Source of the DNA: an uncultured Sutterella sp.
Lineage (GTDB): Bacteria > Pseudomonadota > Gammaproteobacteria > Burkholderiales > Burkholderiaceae_F
Direction of reading: 5' to 3'
Length of the DNA: 55,162 nucleotides
Assembly: GCA_949282745.1 (NCBI GenBank)
Contig: CASDQM010000030.1
Location: 1 to 55,162, forward strand
Within the stretch, counting starts at the first letter, position 1; every line of letters starts with the position of its first letter. Position numbers and translations under genes: made by a program. The notes beneath the pieces were generated by a model that had not been told where the DNA came from, did not search any database, and saw nothing but the letters and a program-made list of their open reading frames with translations. Shown here piece after piece: positions 18,150 to 27,691 of the stretch.

Positions 18150-20162
18150 ATGTCCTCTACCGTTACCCCGCAGACGATGGCCAACGCCATCCGTGCGCTT
18201 TCGATGGATGCCGTGCAGAAGGCCAAGTCCGGTCACCCCGGGATGCCCATGGGCATGGCTGACATCGCCACGGCGCTTTGGAGCCGCCATCTCCGCTACA
18301 ACCCCGTCGACCCGAAGTGGGTCGGCCGCGACCGCTTCATTCTCTCGAACGGTCACGGTTCGATGCTGCAGTACGCGCTGCTGCACCTGACGGGCTACGA
18401 CCTCACGATGGAGGATCTGAGGTCGTTCCGTCAGCTCCACAGCAAGACGCCGGGTCACCCCGAAGTGGACGTGACGCCGGGCGTGGAAACGACGACGGGC
18501 CCGCTCGGTCAGGGCATCGCCAACGGCGTCGGCATGGCGCTCGCCGAAAAGATGCTCGCCGCCGAATTCAACCGCGAGGGCTTCCCCGTCATCGACAACC
18601 GCACCTACGTCTTCCTCGGCGACGGTTGCATGATGGAGGGCATCAGCCACGAAGTCTGCTCGCTCGCGGGCGTCTGGCAGTTGAACAAGCTCATCGCGCT
18701 CTACGACGACAACGGCATCTCGATCGACGGCAACGTCAAGGGCTGGTTCGGCGACGACACGCGCGGCCGCTTTGAAGCTTACGGCTGGAACGTGATCGGT
18801 CCGGTGGACGGCCACGACATCGAAGCCGTTTCCGCCGCCATCGAAGAAGCCAAGAAGTCCGAAACGAAGCCGACCCTCATCATCTGCCGCACGACGATCG
18901 GCAAGGGTTCGCCCAACCGCGCCGGCACGGCCAAGGCCCACGGCGAAGCGCTCGGCGACGAAGAAATCGCCCTGACGCGCGAAGCGATCGGCTGGCCCTA
19001 TCCGCCCTTTGAAGTGCCCGAAGAGGTGTACGCCGCCTGGGACCACCGCGAAGAAGGGGCCCGCATCGAAGGCGAATGGAAGAAGCTCTTTGAAGGCTAC
19101 CGCGCCGCCTATCCGGAACTCGCCGCCGAACTCGAACGCCGTCTCGCGGGCGATCTGCCGGAAAACTGGAGCGACACCGTGATGGAAGCGCTCTGCGCCG
19201 CGCAGGAAGCCCAGGAAACCGTCGCCACCCGCAAGGCGAGCCAGAAGGCCCTCAACGCGCTTGCGCCGGCTCTTCCCGAACTCTTCGGCGGCTCGGCCGA
19301 CCTGACGGGCTCGAACCTCACGAACTGGAAGGGCGTCGAAACGCTCACGGCCGACCATATGACGGGCCGTCACGCGAGCTACGGCGTGCGTGAATTCGGC
19401 ATGTCCGCGATCCTCAACGGCATCGCGCTCTACGGCGGCTTCATTCCCTACGCCGCGACCTTCCTCACGTTCTCCGACTATTCGCGCAACGCCCTTCGCA
19501 TGTCCGCGCTCATGAAGCAGCGCGTCATCAACGTCTTCACGCACGACTCGATCGGTCTGGGCGAAGACGGCCCGACGCACCAGTCGATCGAACACGTTCC
19601 CTCGCTGCGCCTCATTCCGGGGATGGACGTCTGGCGTCCCTGCGACACGATCGAATCGATCGTCGCCTGGGCGAGCGCCATCGAACGCAAGGACGGTCCC
19701 TCCTCCCTCATCTTCACGCGCCAGAACGTTCCCTTCATCGACCGCGATGAAGTCGACGCCGACGCGATCGCCAAGGGCGGCTACGTCGCGCTCGAGTCGC
19801 CCGCGGGCGCCGAAGCGATCGACGTGATCCTTCTTGCGACGGGCTCCGAAGTGGGTCTCGCCGTGGAAGCCCGCAAGGCGCTCGCCGCCCTGAACATTCA
19901 GGCCCGCGTCGTGAGCATGCCCTGCACGAGCCGCTTCGACGCCTGCGACGAGGCGTACCGCAAGAGCGTTCTTCCCTCGGGCGTTCCCGTTCTCGCGATC
20001 GAAGCCGCGCGCACCGACCTCTGGTGGAAGTACGTCGGCTGCAAGGGCGACGTCCTCGGCATCGACCGCTTCGGCGAAAGCGCGCCCGCCGGCGTTCTCT
20101 GGCCCTATTTCGGTTTCACGGTCGACAATGTCGTCGCCCGCGTTGAAAAGCTCCTTCACTGA
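18150..20162 (+). CDS. tkt: Transketolase
   Basis: Thiamine-diphosphate enzyme of the non-oxidative pentose phosphate pathway, transferring two-carbon units between ketoses and aldoses. 670 residues, family about 665. The N-terminal phosphate- and ThDP-binding regions are seen as [15 protein letters not shown] near residues 23-37 and [20 protein letters not shown] near 153-172. The middle domain has [19 protein letters not shown] near 467-485, with the catalytic acid region before it. It leads a tkt-gap-pgk operon as in other betaproteobacteria. The fba and pyk genes that often follow are not present. Confidence 0.97.
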   Translation: MSSTVTPQTMANAIRALSMDAVQKAKSGHPGMPMGMADIATALWSRHLRYNPVDPKWVGRDRFILSNGHGSMLQYALLHLTGYDLTMEDLRSFRQLHSKTPGHPEVDVTPGVETTTGPLGQGIANGVGMALAEKMLAAEFNREGFPVIDNRTYVFLGDGCMMEGISHEVCSLAGVWQLNKLIALYDDNGISIDGNVKGWFGDDTRGRFEAYGWNVIGPVDGHDIEAVSAAIEEAKKSETKPTLIICRTTIGKGSPNRAGTAKAHGEALGDEEIALTREAIGWPYPPFEVPEEVYAAWDHREEGARIEGEWKKLFEGYRAAYPELAAELERRLAGDLPENWSDTVMEALCAAQEAQETVATRKASQKALNALAPALPELFGGSADLTGSNLTNWKGVETLTADHMTGRHASYGVREFGMSAILNGIALYGGFIPYAATFLTFSDYSRNALRMSALMKQRVINVFTHDSIGLGEDGPTHQSIEHVPSLRLIPGMDVWRPCDTIESIVAWASAIERKDGPSSLIFTRQNVPFIDRDEVDADAIAKGGYVALESPAGAEAIDVILLATGSEVGLAVEARKALAALNIQARVVSMPCTSRFDACDEAYRKSVLPSGVPVLAIEAARTDLWWKYVGCKGDVLGIDRFGESAPAGVLWPYFGFTVDNVVARVEKLLH

Positions 20163-20175
20163 GATCCATTTATGC

Positions 20176-20199
20176 GCCGCGCCGGAAATCCGGCGCGGC
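20176..20199 (+). other. Perfect GC hairpin in the tkt-gap junction, no U-tract
   Basis: Ten-pair stem GCCGCGCCGG/CCGGCGCGGC with an AAAT loop, 13 bases after the tkt stop and 26 before the gap ATG. With no T-run it is unlikely to be an intrinsic terminator. An mRNA-processing or stability element is more plausible. Confidence 0.8.
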
Positions 20200-20225
20200 C
20201 TACAACCTTCAAAGGAAATCTTCCG

Positions 20226-21242
20226 ATGACCATTCGTGTTGCCATCACCGGTTTCGGCCGTATCGGCCGCAACGTTCTTCGCGCCCACTATGAAAACGGC
20301 AAGAAGCACGACATCGAAATCGTCGCCATCAACGCCACGGGCGACCTGGAAACGAACGCCCACCTCCTTCGCTATGACTCCTGCCACGGCCGCTTCAACG
20401 GCGACGTCCGCACGGAAGGCAAGGACTGGCTCATCGTCAACGGCGACCGCATCCGCGCCTTCTCGACGCGCGATCCGCGCGAACTCCCCTGGGGCGAACT
20501 CGGCATCGACGTCGTGATGGAATGCACGGGCGCCTTCAATTCGAAGGAAAAGAGCCAGGTGCATCTTGACCAGGGCGCCAAGAAGGTTCTTCTTTCGGCT
20601 CCGGGCAAGACCGCCGACGCGACGGTCGTCTACGGCGTCAACCACAACGTTCTCAAGGCCACCGACCAGGTCGTTTCGAACGCCTCCTGCACGACGAACT
20701 GCCTTGCGCCCGTCGTCAAGCCCCTGCACGAAAAGCTCGGCATCGAACGCGGTCTCATGACGACCATCCACGCCTACACGAACGACCAGGTTCTCACCGA
20801 CGTCTATCACAAGGACATGCGTCGCGCCCGTGCGGCTACGCAGTCGATGATCCCGACGAAGACGGGCGCCGCGGCCGCCGTGGGCAAGGTTCTGCCGGAA
20901 CTCAACGGTCTGCTCGACGGCTTCGCCGTTCGCGTTCCGACCATCAACGTGAGCTTCGTGGACCTCACCTTCATCCCCAAGCGTGAAACCACCGTTGAAG
21001 AAGTGAACGCCATCATGAAGGCCGCCGCCGAATCCGACGAACTCTGCGGCGTGCTCGGCTACAACGATCTTCCGCTCGTTTCGTGCGACTTCAACCACGA
21101 TCCGCACAGCTCGACCTTCGACGCCACGCTCACGAAGGTTTCGGGCGGCCGCCTCGTGAAGGTCACGGCCTGGTACGACAACGAATGGGGCTTCTCGCAG
21201 CGCATGCTCGACACGGCCTGCGCCATGATGGCCGCCAAGTAA
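20226..21242 (+). CDS. gap: Glyceraldehyde-3-phosphate dehydrogenase, type I
   Basis: Oxidises glyceraldehyde-3-phosphate to 1,3-bisphosphoglycerate with NAD(P). 338 residues. The Rossmann start [21 protein letters not shown] is canonical. The catalytic Cys155 lies in [12 protein letters not shown], the catalytic His in [11 protein letters not shown], and the C-terminal [13 protein letters not shown] binds substrate phosphate and nicotinamide. The ATG at 20226 follows AAAGGAAA. The upstream in-frame codons lie in the junction hairpin and are not used. It is flanked on both sides by perfect hairpins. Confidence 0.97.
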   Translation: MTIRVAITGFGRIGRNVLRAHYENGKKHDIEIVAINATGDLETNAHLLRYDSCHGRFNGDVRTEGKDWLIVNGDRIRAFSTRDPRELPWGELGIDVVMECTGAFNSKEKSQVHLDQGAKKVLLSAPGKTADATVVYGVNHNVLKATDQVVSNASCTTNCLAPVVKPLHEKLGIERGLMTTIHAYTNDQVLTDVYHKDMRRARAATQSMIPTKTGAAAAVGKVLPELNGLLDGFAVRVPTINVSFVDLTFIPKRETTVEEVNAIMKAAAESDELCGVLGYNDLPLVSCDFNHDPHSSTFDATLTKVSGGRLVKVTAWYDNEWGFSQRMLDTACAMMAAK

Positions 21243-21267
21243 CTTTCCCTTTTCGGAAGGAAATTCC

Positions 21268-21293
21268 GGGAACCGACGCTTTCGTCGGTTCCC
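21268..21293 (+). other. Perfect hairpin in the gap-pgk junction, no U-tract
   Basis: Eleven-pair stem GGGAACCGACG/CGTCGGTTCCC with a CTTT loop, 26 bases after gap. It is followed by GTTGCC rather than a T-run, like the tkt-gap hairpin. Confidence 0.8.
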
Positions 21294-21401
21294 GTTGCCG
21301 TATTCGGAGCGCGTCTTTGCGGTTTTCGAATCCGGGGCCCGCGTAAAGGGCCGTGCCGATTGAATCGTTTCGTTTTTGATGATGTAAGGGAGAGGTTCCC
21401 G

Positions 21402-22598
21402 ATGAAAGTTAAGACTCTTGAAGCGCTGGCTAAGTCCGGCGCCCTGCGCGGCCGCCGCGTTCTGATCCGCAGCGACCTCAATGCGCCGCACGATGCGGAA
21501 GGCCGCATCACGAACGAAGCCCGTCTCGTGGCGAGCGTTCCCGCCATCCGCATGGCGCTCGACGCGGGTGCGGCCGTCATGGTGACGAGCCACCGCGGCC
21601 GTCCGACGGAAGGTCAGTTCACGCCCGAAGATTCGCTCGCCGGCATCGCCCGCCGCATGGGCGAACTCCTCGGCTGCGAAATGCCGCTCGTCGCCGACTG
21701 GGTCGACGGCGTCAAGGTCGAACCGGGCCAGGTCGTGATGCTTGAAAACTGCCGCTGCAACGTCGGCGAAAAGAAGTGCGACGAAGCGCTCTCGAAGAAG
21801 TACGCGGCGCTCTGCGACGTCTTCGTCAACGACGCCTTCGGCACGGCCCACCGCGCCCAGGCTTCGACCGTGGGCGGGGCCCGCTACGCCGAAGTGGCCT
21901 GCGCCGGCCCCCTGATGGCCGCGGAAATCGACGCGCTCACGAAGGCCGTGGAAGAAGCCGCTCATCCGCTCGTCGCGATCGTCGGCGGCTCCAAGGTTTC
22001 GACGAAGCTCACGATTCTCTCGAACCTCGCTGAAAAGGTCGAGCAGCTCATCGTGGGCGGCGGGATCCTCAACACCTTCCTCCTCGCCGCCGGCAAGCCC
22101 GTCGGCAAGTCGCTGTGCGAACCCGACCTCGTCGACGAATGCCGCCGCGTGCTCGACATTCTCGCCAAGAAGGGCGCGAGCCTGCCGATGCCCGTCGACG
22201 TGGTGGTGGCCAAGGCCTTCGCCGAAGACGCCGAACACCGCGTGGCCGACGTCGACGACGTCCGCGAAGACGAAATGATCCTCGACGTCGGTCCCAAGAC
22301 CGCGGCGATGCTGGGCGAACTGCTGCGCAACGCCGGCACGATCGTCTGGAACGGCCCGGTCGGCGTCTTTGAAATGGCGCCCTATGCTGAAGGCACGAAG
22401 GCCCTCGCCGACGCGATCGCCGAAGCGACCGAACGCGGCGCCTTCTCCATCGCCGGCGGCGGCGACACGGTCGCGGCCGTTTCGAAGTTCGGCGTGGCCG
22501 ACCGCGTGAGCTACATTTCGACGGGCGGCGGCGCCTTCCTCGAGTTCCTCGAAGGGAAGAAGCTCCCCGCCGTCGCGATTCTCGAAGAACGCGCCTGA
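21402..22598 (+). CDS. pgk: Phosphoglycerate kinase
   Basis: Transfers phosphate from 1,3-bisphosphoglycerate to ADP in glycolysis, or the reverse in gluconeogenesis. 398 residues, family about 390-400. The family signature [16 protein letters not shown] is near residues 16-31. The substrate arginine/histidine region is [14 protein letters not shown]. The nucleotide domain has [14 protein letters not shown] near 188-201 and the C-terminal [13 protein letters not shown]...[16 protein letters not shown]. The ATG at 21402 gives the family N-terminus and has AGGGAGAGG upstream. The in-frame codon at 21360 is a less likely start. Confidence 0.96.
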   Translation: MKVKTLEALAKSGALRGRRVLIRSDLNAPHDAEGRITNEARLVASVPAIRMALDAGAAVMVTSHRGRPTEGQFTPEDSLAGIARRMGELLGCEMPLVADWVDGVKVEPGQVVMLENCRCNVGEKKCDEALSKKYAALCDVFVNDAFGTAHRAQASTVGGARYAEVACAGPLMAAEIDALTKAVEEAAHPLVAIVGGSKVSTKLTILSNLAEKVEQLIVGGGILNTFLLAAGKPVGKSLCEPDLVDECRRVLDILAKKGASLPMPVDVVVAKAFAEDAEHRVADVDDVREDEMILDVGPKTAAMLGELLRNAGTIVWNGPVGVFEMAPYAEGTKALADAIAEATERGAFSIAGGGDTVAAVSKFGVADRVSYISTGGGAFLEFLEGKKLPAVAILEERA

Positions 22599-22617
22599 CG
22601 CGCAACGCCAGTGACAT

Positions 22618-22660
22618 GAGGTTGTCCTCTCAAGAGGGGGCAACCTCTTCTTGTTTTGAG
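22618..22660 (+). terminator. Terminator of the tkt-gap-pgk operon
   Basis: Stem GAGGTTG/CAACCTC (22618-22624 with 22641-22647), with an inner CCTC-TCAA-GAGG extension, followed by TTCTTGTTTTG. Confidence 0.85.
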
Positions 22661-22687
22661 TGACTTTCAAGAAAAGGAAAGAAAAAA

Positions 22688-23926
22688 ATGAAGGAAAAGC
22701 TTCTCGAACGCTTTTTGCGCTACGTGGCCGTGACCTCGCAAAGCAACGCCAAGGCCGGGGTCGTGCCGAGTAGCGAAGGACAGCGCCGCCTCGCCGAACT
22801 CCTTGCCGAGGAACTGCGTGAACTCGGACTCGAAAAAATCGAAATTTCCGACAAAAGCGTCCTGACGGCGCATCTCCCCTCGAACCTTCCTGAAGGCCGC
22901 AAGGCGGCCGTCGTGGGCTGGGTCGCCCACCTCGACACGGTGGACGTCGCGCTCTCGCCCGACATCCACCCGCAGGTGATCCGCAACTACCGGGGCGGCG
23001 ACATCTGCCTCAACGCGGAAAAGGACATCTGGCTTCGCACGGCGGATCATCCCGAAGTGAACGATTACATTGGCGACGACCTCGTCGTCACGGACGGCAC
23101 GAGCGTGCTCGGCGCCGACAACAAGTCGGCCATCGCCAACGTCATGACGAGCCTCGAGACGGTCATCCGCGAAAACCGTCCGCACGGCGACATCTACGTC
23201 GCGTTCGTCCCCGACGAAGAAATCGGGCTTCTCGGCGCGAAGGCCATGGACTTCACGAAGTTCCCCGTCGACTACGCCTACACGATAGACTGCTGCGCCG
23301 TGGGCGAAGTCGTCTACGAAACCTTCAACGCGGGCGGCGCCACGCTCTCGATCCGCGGCGTCACGGCGCATCCGATGAGTTCCAAGGGCGTCCTCGTCAA
23401 TCCCGCGCTCATCGCGACCGACTTCATCAACATGCTCGACCGCGGCAGCACGCCCGAGTGCACCGAAGGGACGGAAGGCTTCGTCTGGGTGAACGGCATT
23501 CAGGCGACGCCCGCCGCCGCCACCGTGTCGGTGAAGATCCGCGACCACAACAAGGCGGGCTATGAAGCCAAGAAGCGCCTGATCGCGAGCGCTGTCGAAT
23601 ACCTCAAGGTCCGTCACCCGAAGGCGAAGATCGAGCTGAAGATGTCGGACGTCTACGGCAACATCGCCGACGCGATCAGCGACGAAAACCGCGGCTGCAT
23701 CGACCTCCTCTACCGCTCGCTCGAAGAAACGGGCGTCAAGGCGAAGACCATCGCGATGCGCGGCGGCACGGACGGCTCCTTCATCTCCACCAAGGGGATC
23801 CCCACGCCCAACTACTTCACGGGCGGTCTCAACTTCCACAGCCACTGCGAATTCCTGCCGCTCGGCGCCATGGAAAAGAGCACGTTGGTGACGTTGAAGC
23901 TGATCGACCTCATCGCGGCCGCCTGA
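22688..23926 (+). CDS. pepT: Peptidase T (tripeptide aminopeptidase)
   Basis: Zinc aminopeptidase that removes the N-terminal residue of tripeptides in the cytoplasm. 412 residues, family about 408. M20 metal ligands are visible in GWVAHLDTVDVA, LGADNKSAIANVM, the catalytic pair FVPDEEIGLLG, YTIDCCAVGE and the late LNFHSHCEFLP. The residues around TDGTSVLGADNKS are PepT-specific. The start follows a clear purine-rich site (AAGAAAAGGAAAG). It precedes an amino-acid importer operon, so peptide breakdown and amino-acid uptake are adjacent, but a terminator-like hairpin follows pepT. Confidence 0.95.
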   Translation: MKEKLLERFLRYVAVTSQSNAKAGVVPSSEGQRRLAELLAEELRELGLEKIEISDKSVLTAHLPSNLPEGRKAAVVGWVAHLDTVDVALSPDIHPQVIRNYRGGDICLNAEKDIWLRTADHPEVNDYIGDDLVVTDGTSVLGADNKSAIANVMTSLETVIRENRPHGDIYVAFVPDEEIGLLGAKAMDFTKFPVDYAYTIDCCAVGEVVYETFNAGGATLSIRGVTAHPMSSKGVLVNPALIATDFINMLDRGSTPECTEGTEGFVWVNGIQATPAAATVSVKIRDHNKAGYEAKKRLIASAVEYLKVRHPKAKIELKMSDVYGNIADAISDENRGCIDLLYRSLEETGVKAKTIAMRGGTDGSFISTKGIPTPNYFTGGLNFHSHCEFLPLGAMEKSTLVTLKLIDLIAAA

Positions 23927-23935
23927 TCGACGCGG

Positions 23936-23964
23936 GGGCGGACGGAAAAAGATTTCGTCCGCCC
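23936..23964 (+). terminator. Probable terminator after pepT
   Basis: Nine-pair stem GGGCGGACG/CGTCCGCCC (23936-23944 with 23956-23964) 9 bases after the stop. The T-rich tail (GATTCTTTTC) is displaced, so efficiency is uncertain. Confidence 0.6.
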
Positions 23965-24127
23965 GCATCCGATTCTTTTCGGGTATGAGGCGGCATGCCC
24001 GAAACGCATTGGCGAAAGACGGTCTCGGTTTGGCACAATACATCCGAACCGTCTTTTGCTTTTTCATTGACCCTGACGGGACCGAATAAGAAAACCTTCA
24101 ACGGTCCCCGCGGGTCGGCTCTCATTC

Positions 24128-24796
24128 ATGTCGTCCGCTTTGATCGACCTCTTCGTCGACTCCTTCTGGCAGATTCTCCTGCCGGGGTTGACCGTCACCG
24201 TGCCGCTCACGATCCTCGCCTTTTCGGGGGCGTTGGTGATTGCGGTGATCGTGGCGCTCGTGCAGTTTGCGCGGGTGCCGGTACTGAAGGATCTCGCGCG
24301 CTTTTACATCTGGGTGACGCGCGGCACGCCTCTTCTCGTGCAGCTCTTCGTCGTCTTCTACGGGCTTCCCCACGCGGGCTTTCTGATCGATCCCTTCGTG
24401 GCCGCGGTCGTCGTCTTCGCCGTGAACGAAGGGGCCTACTGCGCCGAAACGATCCGCGCCGCGCTCGAATCCGTCCCGACGGGACAGCTCGAGGCGGGGC
24501 TCTGCTCGGGGCTCTCCTATCTGCAGGTGATGCGGCACATCGTGTTGCCGCAGGCCTTCCGCACGGCTTTCCCCACGCTCGGGAACTCCCTCATCGCCAT
24601 GGTGAAGGACACGTCGCTCGCCGCCAACATCACGGTGACGGAAATGTTCATGACGACGCAGCGCATCGTCGCTCGGACCTACGAGCCGCTCCTTCTCTAC
24701 GTCGAGGTGGGCCTCATCTATCTCCTCTTCTGCACGGTGCTCACCAAGGTGCAGAGTTACGGCGAGAAACGCCTTCGTACTTACGAAAAGCGCTGA
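24128..24796 (+). CDS. Polar amino-acid ABC transporter, permease subunit
   Basis: 222-residue HisM/GlnP-type permease. The family start is LLPGLTVTVPLTILAFSGALVI. The GTPLLVQLFVVFYGLP segment is typical of polar amino-acid permeases. The ATPase-contact EAA loop is seen in LEAGLCSGLSYLQVMRHIVLPQAFRTA near residues 120-146. The gene is followed 7 bases later by the ATPase gene and then by the lipoprotein gene, giving a complete importer. The substrate is discussed under the binding protein. Confidence 0.93.
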   Translation: MSSALIDLFVDSFWQILLPGLTVTVPLTILAFSGALVIAVIVALVQFARVPVLKDLARFYIWVTRGTPLLVQLFVVFYGLPHAGFLIDPFVAAVVVFAVNEGAYCAETIRAALESVPTGQLEAGLCSGLSYLQVMRHIVLPQAFRTAFPTLGNSLIAMVKDTSLAANITVTEMFMTTQRIVARTYEPLLLYVEVGLIYLLFCTVLTKVQSYGEKRLRTYEKR

Positions 24797-24803
24797 GGGA
24801 AAC

Positions 24804-25571
24804 ATGCTTCACTTGGAGAATCTTCACAAATCCTTCGGTTCGACCGAGGTGCTCCACGGCGTGAGTCTCGACGCCCGGAAGGGAGAGGTCGTCGCCGTCA
24901 TCGGACCGAGTGGCTCGGGAAAGACGACGCTTCTTCGCTGTCTGAACGGGCTCGAGACCTCCGACGCCGGCCGCCTCACAATCGAGGGGACGACCTACGA
25001 TCTCGCGCATCTCGCGAGGCGAGAGGGGCAGGCGCTTCGCAAGCGCACGGCCTTCGTCTTTCAGAACTTCAACCTCTTTCTCAACCATACGGTGCTCGAG
25101 AACGTGACGCTCGGTCCGGTCGTGGGGCACGGGATGAAGCCCGAGGCGGCGCGCGAGCGCGCCCGGGCGCTCTTGGCCAGAGTGGGGCTGGAGGGTCGCG
25201 ACGACGCCTATCCGAACGAACTTTCGGGCGGTCAGCAGCAGCGCGTCGCCATTGCGCGGGCGCTTGCGACCGATCCCGCGGTGATCTACTTTGACGAGCC
25301 CACGTCGGCTCTGGACGCCGAGTGGACGGACGACATGCACGAACTCCTCCGCGGCGTCGCGGCGCAGGGGACGACGATGGTGGTCGTCACGCATGCGCTC
25401 GACTTCGCCCGCAGCGTCTCGGACCGGGTGGTCTTCATGGAGGCGGGCCGCGTGGTGGAGACGGGCGAGACGGAAACTTTCTTCACTTTGCCCAAGACGG
25501 CGAGAACCCGAGCCTTTCTGGACTCGGAAAAGACGCAAAACGATTCCAATGACAAGGGAGACAAGGCATGA
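24804..25571 (+). CDS. Polar amino-acid ABC transporter, ATP-binding subunit
   Basis: 255 residues. Walker A GPSGSGKTT near residues 33-41, signature LSGGQQQRVAIARAL near 138-152, Walker B VIYFDEPTSALD near 160-171 and switch His in VVVTHALDFA. This is the GlnQ/HisP/TcyC group of ATPases, which energises import of polar amino acids. The start has GAGGGA upstream. The stop overlaps the start of the binding-protein gene (ATGA), indicating translational coupling. Confidence 0.95.
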   Translation: MLHLENLHKSFGSTEVLHGVSLDARKGEVVAVIGPSGSGKTTLLRCLNGLETSDAGRLTIEGTTYDLAHLARREGQALRKRTAFVFQNFNLFLNHTVLENVTLGPVVGHGMKPEAARERARALLARVGLEGRDDAYPNELSGGQQQRVAIARALATDPAVIYFDEPTSALDAEWTDDMHELLRGVAAQGTTMVVVTHALDFARSVSDRVVFMEAGRVVETGETETFFTLPKTARTRAFLDSEKTQNDSNDKGDKA

Positions 25572-26389
25572 AACGCAAAATCGGCATGTTGATGGCCGCA
25601 GGGCTCTGCGCCCTGACGCTCGGGGGGTGCTCCGACAATGCGGCCGACGACAAGGGTGCGGGAGCGGATCGGCTCGCCGACATCCGCGCGCGCGGCAAGA
25701 TCGTGATCGCCATGGAGGGCACCTGGGCGCCCTGGACGTATCACGATGAAAAGGGCGTTCTGACGGGCTATGACGTGGAAGTGGGCCGCAAGATCGCCGA
25801 GAAGATCGGCGTGAAGGCCGAATTTGTCGAAGGCAAGTGGGACGGGCTTTTGGCCGGTCTCGACGCCGGACGCTACGACCTCATGATCAACGGCGTCGAC
25901 GTGACGCCCGAGCGCGCCAAGGTGTACGACTTCTCCGAACCCTACGCCTACAACCGCATGGTAGTGATCGTGGACGGCAACCGCACCGACATCTCGTCCA
26001 TGGCGGATCTGAAGGGAAAGAACACGGCCAACACGATTTCGAGCACCTACGCAGAGGAAGCCGAAAAGCACGGCGCCAAGGTGACGGGGGTGGACGACCT
26101 CAATCAGACGTTTGAGCTTCTTCTGAGCGGGCGCATCGACGCGACCCTCAATTCCGAGGTGACCTTCTACGACTACATGCGCGCGCACCCCGACGCCCGC
26201 ATCAAGATCGCGGCCGTGTCGGACAACGTCACCGAAGTGGCCATTCCCATCCGCAAGGGCGAAGCCACCGCGTCGCTTCGCGCCGTCGTGAACGAGACGA
26301 TCCGGGGCATGCGCGAATCGGGCGAACTCGCTGCGCTCTCGAAGCGTTTCTTCGGAACCGACATTTCGACGCCGACCGCCAAGCCCTAA
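25568..26389 (+). CDS. Amino-acid ABC transporter substrate-binding lipoprotein
   Basis: 273 residues. Lipoprotein signal peptide with lipobox LGGC (Cys about residue 21), then a type II periplasmic-binding-protein fold beginning LADIRARGKIVIAMEGTWAP. Ligand-pocket segments WAPWTYHDEKG, GVDVTPERAKVYDFSEPY and the acidic TLNSEVTFYDYM resemble cystine-type (TcyA/FliY) binding proteins more than arginine or glutamine ones. That specificity is inference. As the last gene of the operon it is probably the most abundant product only if it has an extra promoter, and I see none. Confidence 0.9.
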   Translation: MKRKIGMLMAAGLCALTLGGCSDNAADDKGAGADRLADIRARGKIVIAMEGTWAPWTYHDEKGVLTGYDVEVGRKIAEKIGVKAEFVEGKWDGLLAGLDAGRYDLMINGVDVTPERAKVYDFSEPYAYNRMVVIVDGNRTDISSMADLKGKNTANTISSTYAEEAEKHGAKVTGVDDLNQTFELLLSGRIDATLNSEVTFYDYMRAHPDARIKIAAVSDNVTEVAIPIRKGEATASLRAVVNETIRGMRESGELAALSKRFFGTDISTPTAKP

Positions 26390-26405
26390 GGCGAAAAGAA
26401 GAGAG

Positions 26406-26445
26406 AAAAAGCAAAGAGCCGCAAGGAAAACCCTGCGGCTCTTTT
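26406..26445. terminator. Bidirectional terminator shared by the ABC operon and tmRNA
   Basis: Nine-pair stem AGAGCCGCA/TGCGGCTCT (26415-26423 with 26434-26442). TTTT follows on the plus strand, and TTGCTTTTTCTC on the minus strand just after the tmRNA 3' end. Confidence 0.9.
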
Positions 26446-26451
26446 GGTGTT

Positions 26452-26813
26452 TGGTGGAGGCGGCGGGAGTTGAACCCGCGTCCGGAAACCTTTTTCTGTT
26501 GGTTCTACATGCTTAGCCGAATGATTTGAATCTTATCCGTAACCCTGCCGATCGGCGGGCCGATTGCGGACCAGTCACCTTGATTTCGGACCCGCATCGG
26601 CGACGCCTGCGGGACCTAGACTCTGTCAGATGATGCTGCCGTCAGTTGCCTGACCCGGCCCAGAGACCAGCCGGTGCAGCACCTCGCCAATTAGGCGGCG
26701 AGGGCGAAACGCTTGTTGTTGGCGTTTATTGGTTTGCAGCGGATTTACGAGGTGACTGCACCTCGACATGCCCCATACAGCGTCCGCGTCCCCGTCGAAA
26801 CCAAGGCGCCCCC
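26452..26813 (-). ncRNA. ssrA: Transfer-messenger RNA (tmRNA)
   Basis: Rescues stalled ribosomes by acting as tRNA-Ala and then mRNA. About 362 nt. The two ends form the tRNA-like domain. The 5' GGGGGCG pairs with the 3' CGCCTCC (one G-U pair), followed by ACCA encoded in the DNA. The T-arm GCGGG-TTCAACT-CCCGC precedes the acceptor strand. TTGGTTTCGACGGGGA near the 5' end is the conserved D-like region. The tag reading frame at 26723-26691 starts at GCC and gives ANNKRFALAA, then TAA. The ending ALAA is the protease-recognised degron. CCA is encoded. The 5' leader region between 26814 and gph is short. Confidence 0.96.
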
Positions 26814-26878
26814 GTATGTGGATTTTGAAGTATAGGGAAGATGCGCACAAAAAGCAAACCGCTCCGTGCGCGCATGCA

Positions 26879-27553
26879 TCACAGAGTGGCGCCGTGAATG
26901 ATCGCCCAGGTCGAAAGATCTGCGGGGGTTTCGGCGATGAAGTTTGCCCCCCAGCTCTCGACGGCCGAGTGGATGTAGCCCCAGGCGCAGGCGGCGCAGG
27001 GAATCGAGGCGGCCTTGGCCGCTTCGACGTCGCGCGGGTCGTCGCCGGCGTAGAAGGTCCCGTGGGGGTCGGCCTCTAGGATCTCCATCGCGGTCAGAAG
27101 CATCGAGGGGGAGGGCTTCATGGCGCAGCCTTCGTGGTCGCTTCCGATCACGAGGTCGAGATACTTCATGAGGCCGAGCCGTTTGCAAAGGGGGTGCGCA
27201 AGGGGTTCCACCTTGTTCGTGACGACGCCGAGCCGCCAGCCGCCCTCCTTGAGGGTCGAGAGCATCTCTTCGATCCCCGTGTAGAGTTTCGAGCCCGTGA
27301 AGCCCGATTCGCCGTAGTGGCGAAGGAAGCGCTCCCTGCGGTCCGCGAAGGTGGGGTCGTCGCGTTCGATCCCGAAGGCCGCGCGAAGAAGTCCCGGGGC
27401 GCCCTTGCTCGCATAGATTCGGATCGCTTCGTAGGGAACGGGAGAGAGGCCTTCGTCGCGGCGCGTTTCATTGATGGCCGCCACGAGGTCGGGGGCCGAA
27501 TCCACGAGCGTGCCGTCCAGATCAAAGAGAAAGGAGGGGGCTTTGTCGGACAT
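26879..27553 (-). CDS. gph: Phosphoglycolate phosphatase, HAD superfamily
   Basis: Dephosphorylates 2-phosphoglycolate, a product of oxidative DNA-end damage. 224 residues. HAD motif I FLFDLDGTLVDSAPDL gives the nucleophile and acid/base Asp pair. Motif II is in LGVVTNKVE, motif III Lys follows in the GCAMKPSP segment, and motif IV FYAGDDPRDVEAAKAA binds Mg2+. The helical cap between motifs I and II is of the Gph type. The ATG at 27553 is preferred; an in-frame TTG at 27574 has no better ribosome-binding site. In related genomes ubiG lies between gph and ompA, but here it is missing. Confidence 0.92.
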   Translation of the reverse strand: MSDKAPSFLFDLDGTLVDSAPDLVAAINETRRDEGLSPVPYEAIRIYASKGAPGLLRAAFGIERDDPTFADRRERFLRHYGESGFTGSKLYTGIEEMLSTLKEGGWRLGVVTNKVEPLAHPLCKRLGLMKYLDLVIGSDHEGCAMKPSPSMLLTAMEILEADPHGTFYAGDDPRDVEAAKAASIPCAACAWGYIHSAVESWGANFIAETPADLSTWAIIHGATL

Positions 27554-27639
27554 GATGGAAGTGTTGTTTCGCAAACGCCGGAAGGGAACCGGCGGACGTT
27601 TCGTAGTGTAGTGGAAAACGGCGCCGGGGGAGCGGACAT

Positions 27640-27666
27640 GAAAAAGCCCCCGACGAAGCGGGGGCT
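27640..27666 (-). terminator. Terminator of the OmpA-like gene
   Basis: Stem AGCCCCCG/CGGGGGCT (27645-27652 with 27659-27666) with TTTTT on the minus strand, 25 bases after the stop. Strong intrinsic terminator. Confidence 0.92.
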
Positions 27667-27691
27667 CGAGATCAGATCTCAGTGTTCGGAA

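Noticed and set aside
18141-22670. A 1509-codon minus-strand open frame opposite tkt, gap and pgk
   Set aside because: It is antisense to three certain genes. Its residues are repetitive Arg/His/Val/Asp-rich, as expected from the complement of GC-rich codons, and there is no domain or ribosome-binding site.
26460-26500. A possible separate tRNA gene (T-arm and CCA end)
   Set aside because: The acceptor pairs with the sequence at 26807-26813 and encloses a tag frame, so it is the 3' end of tmRNA.
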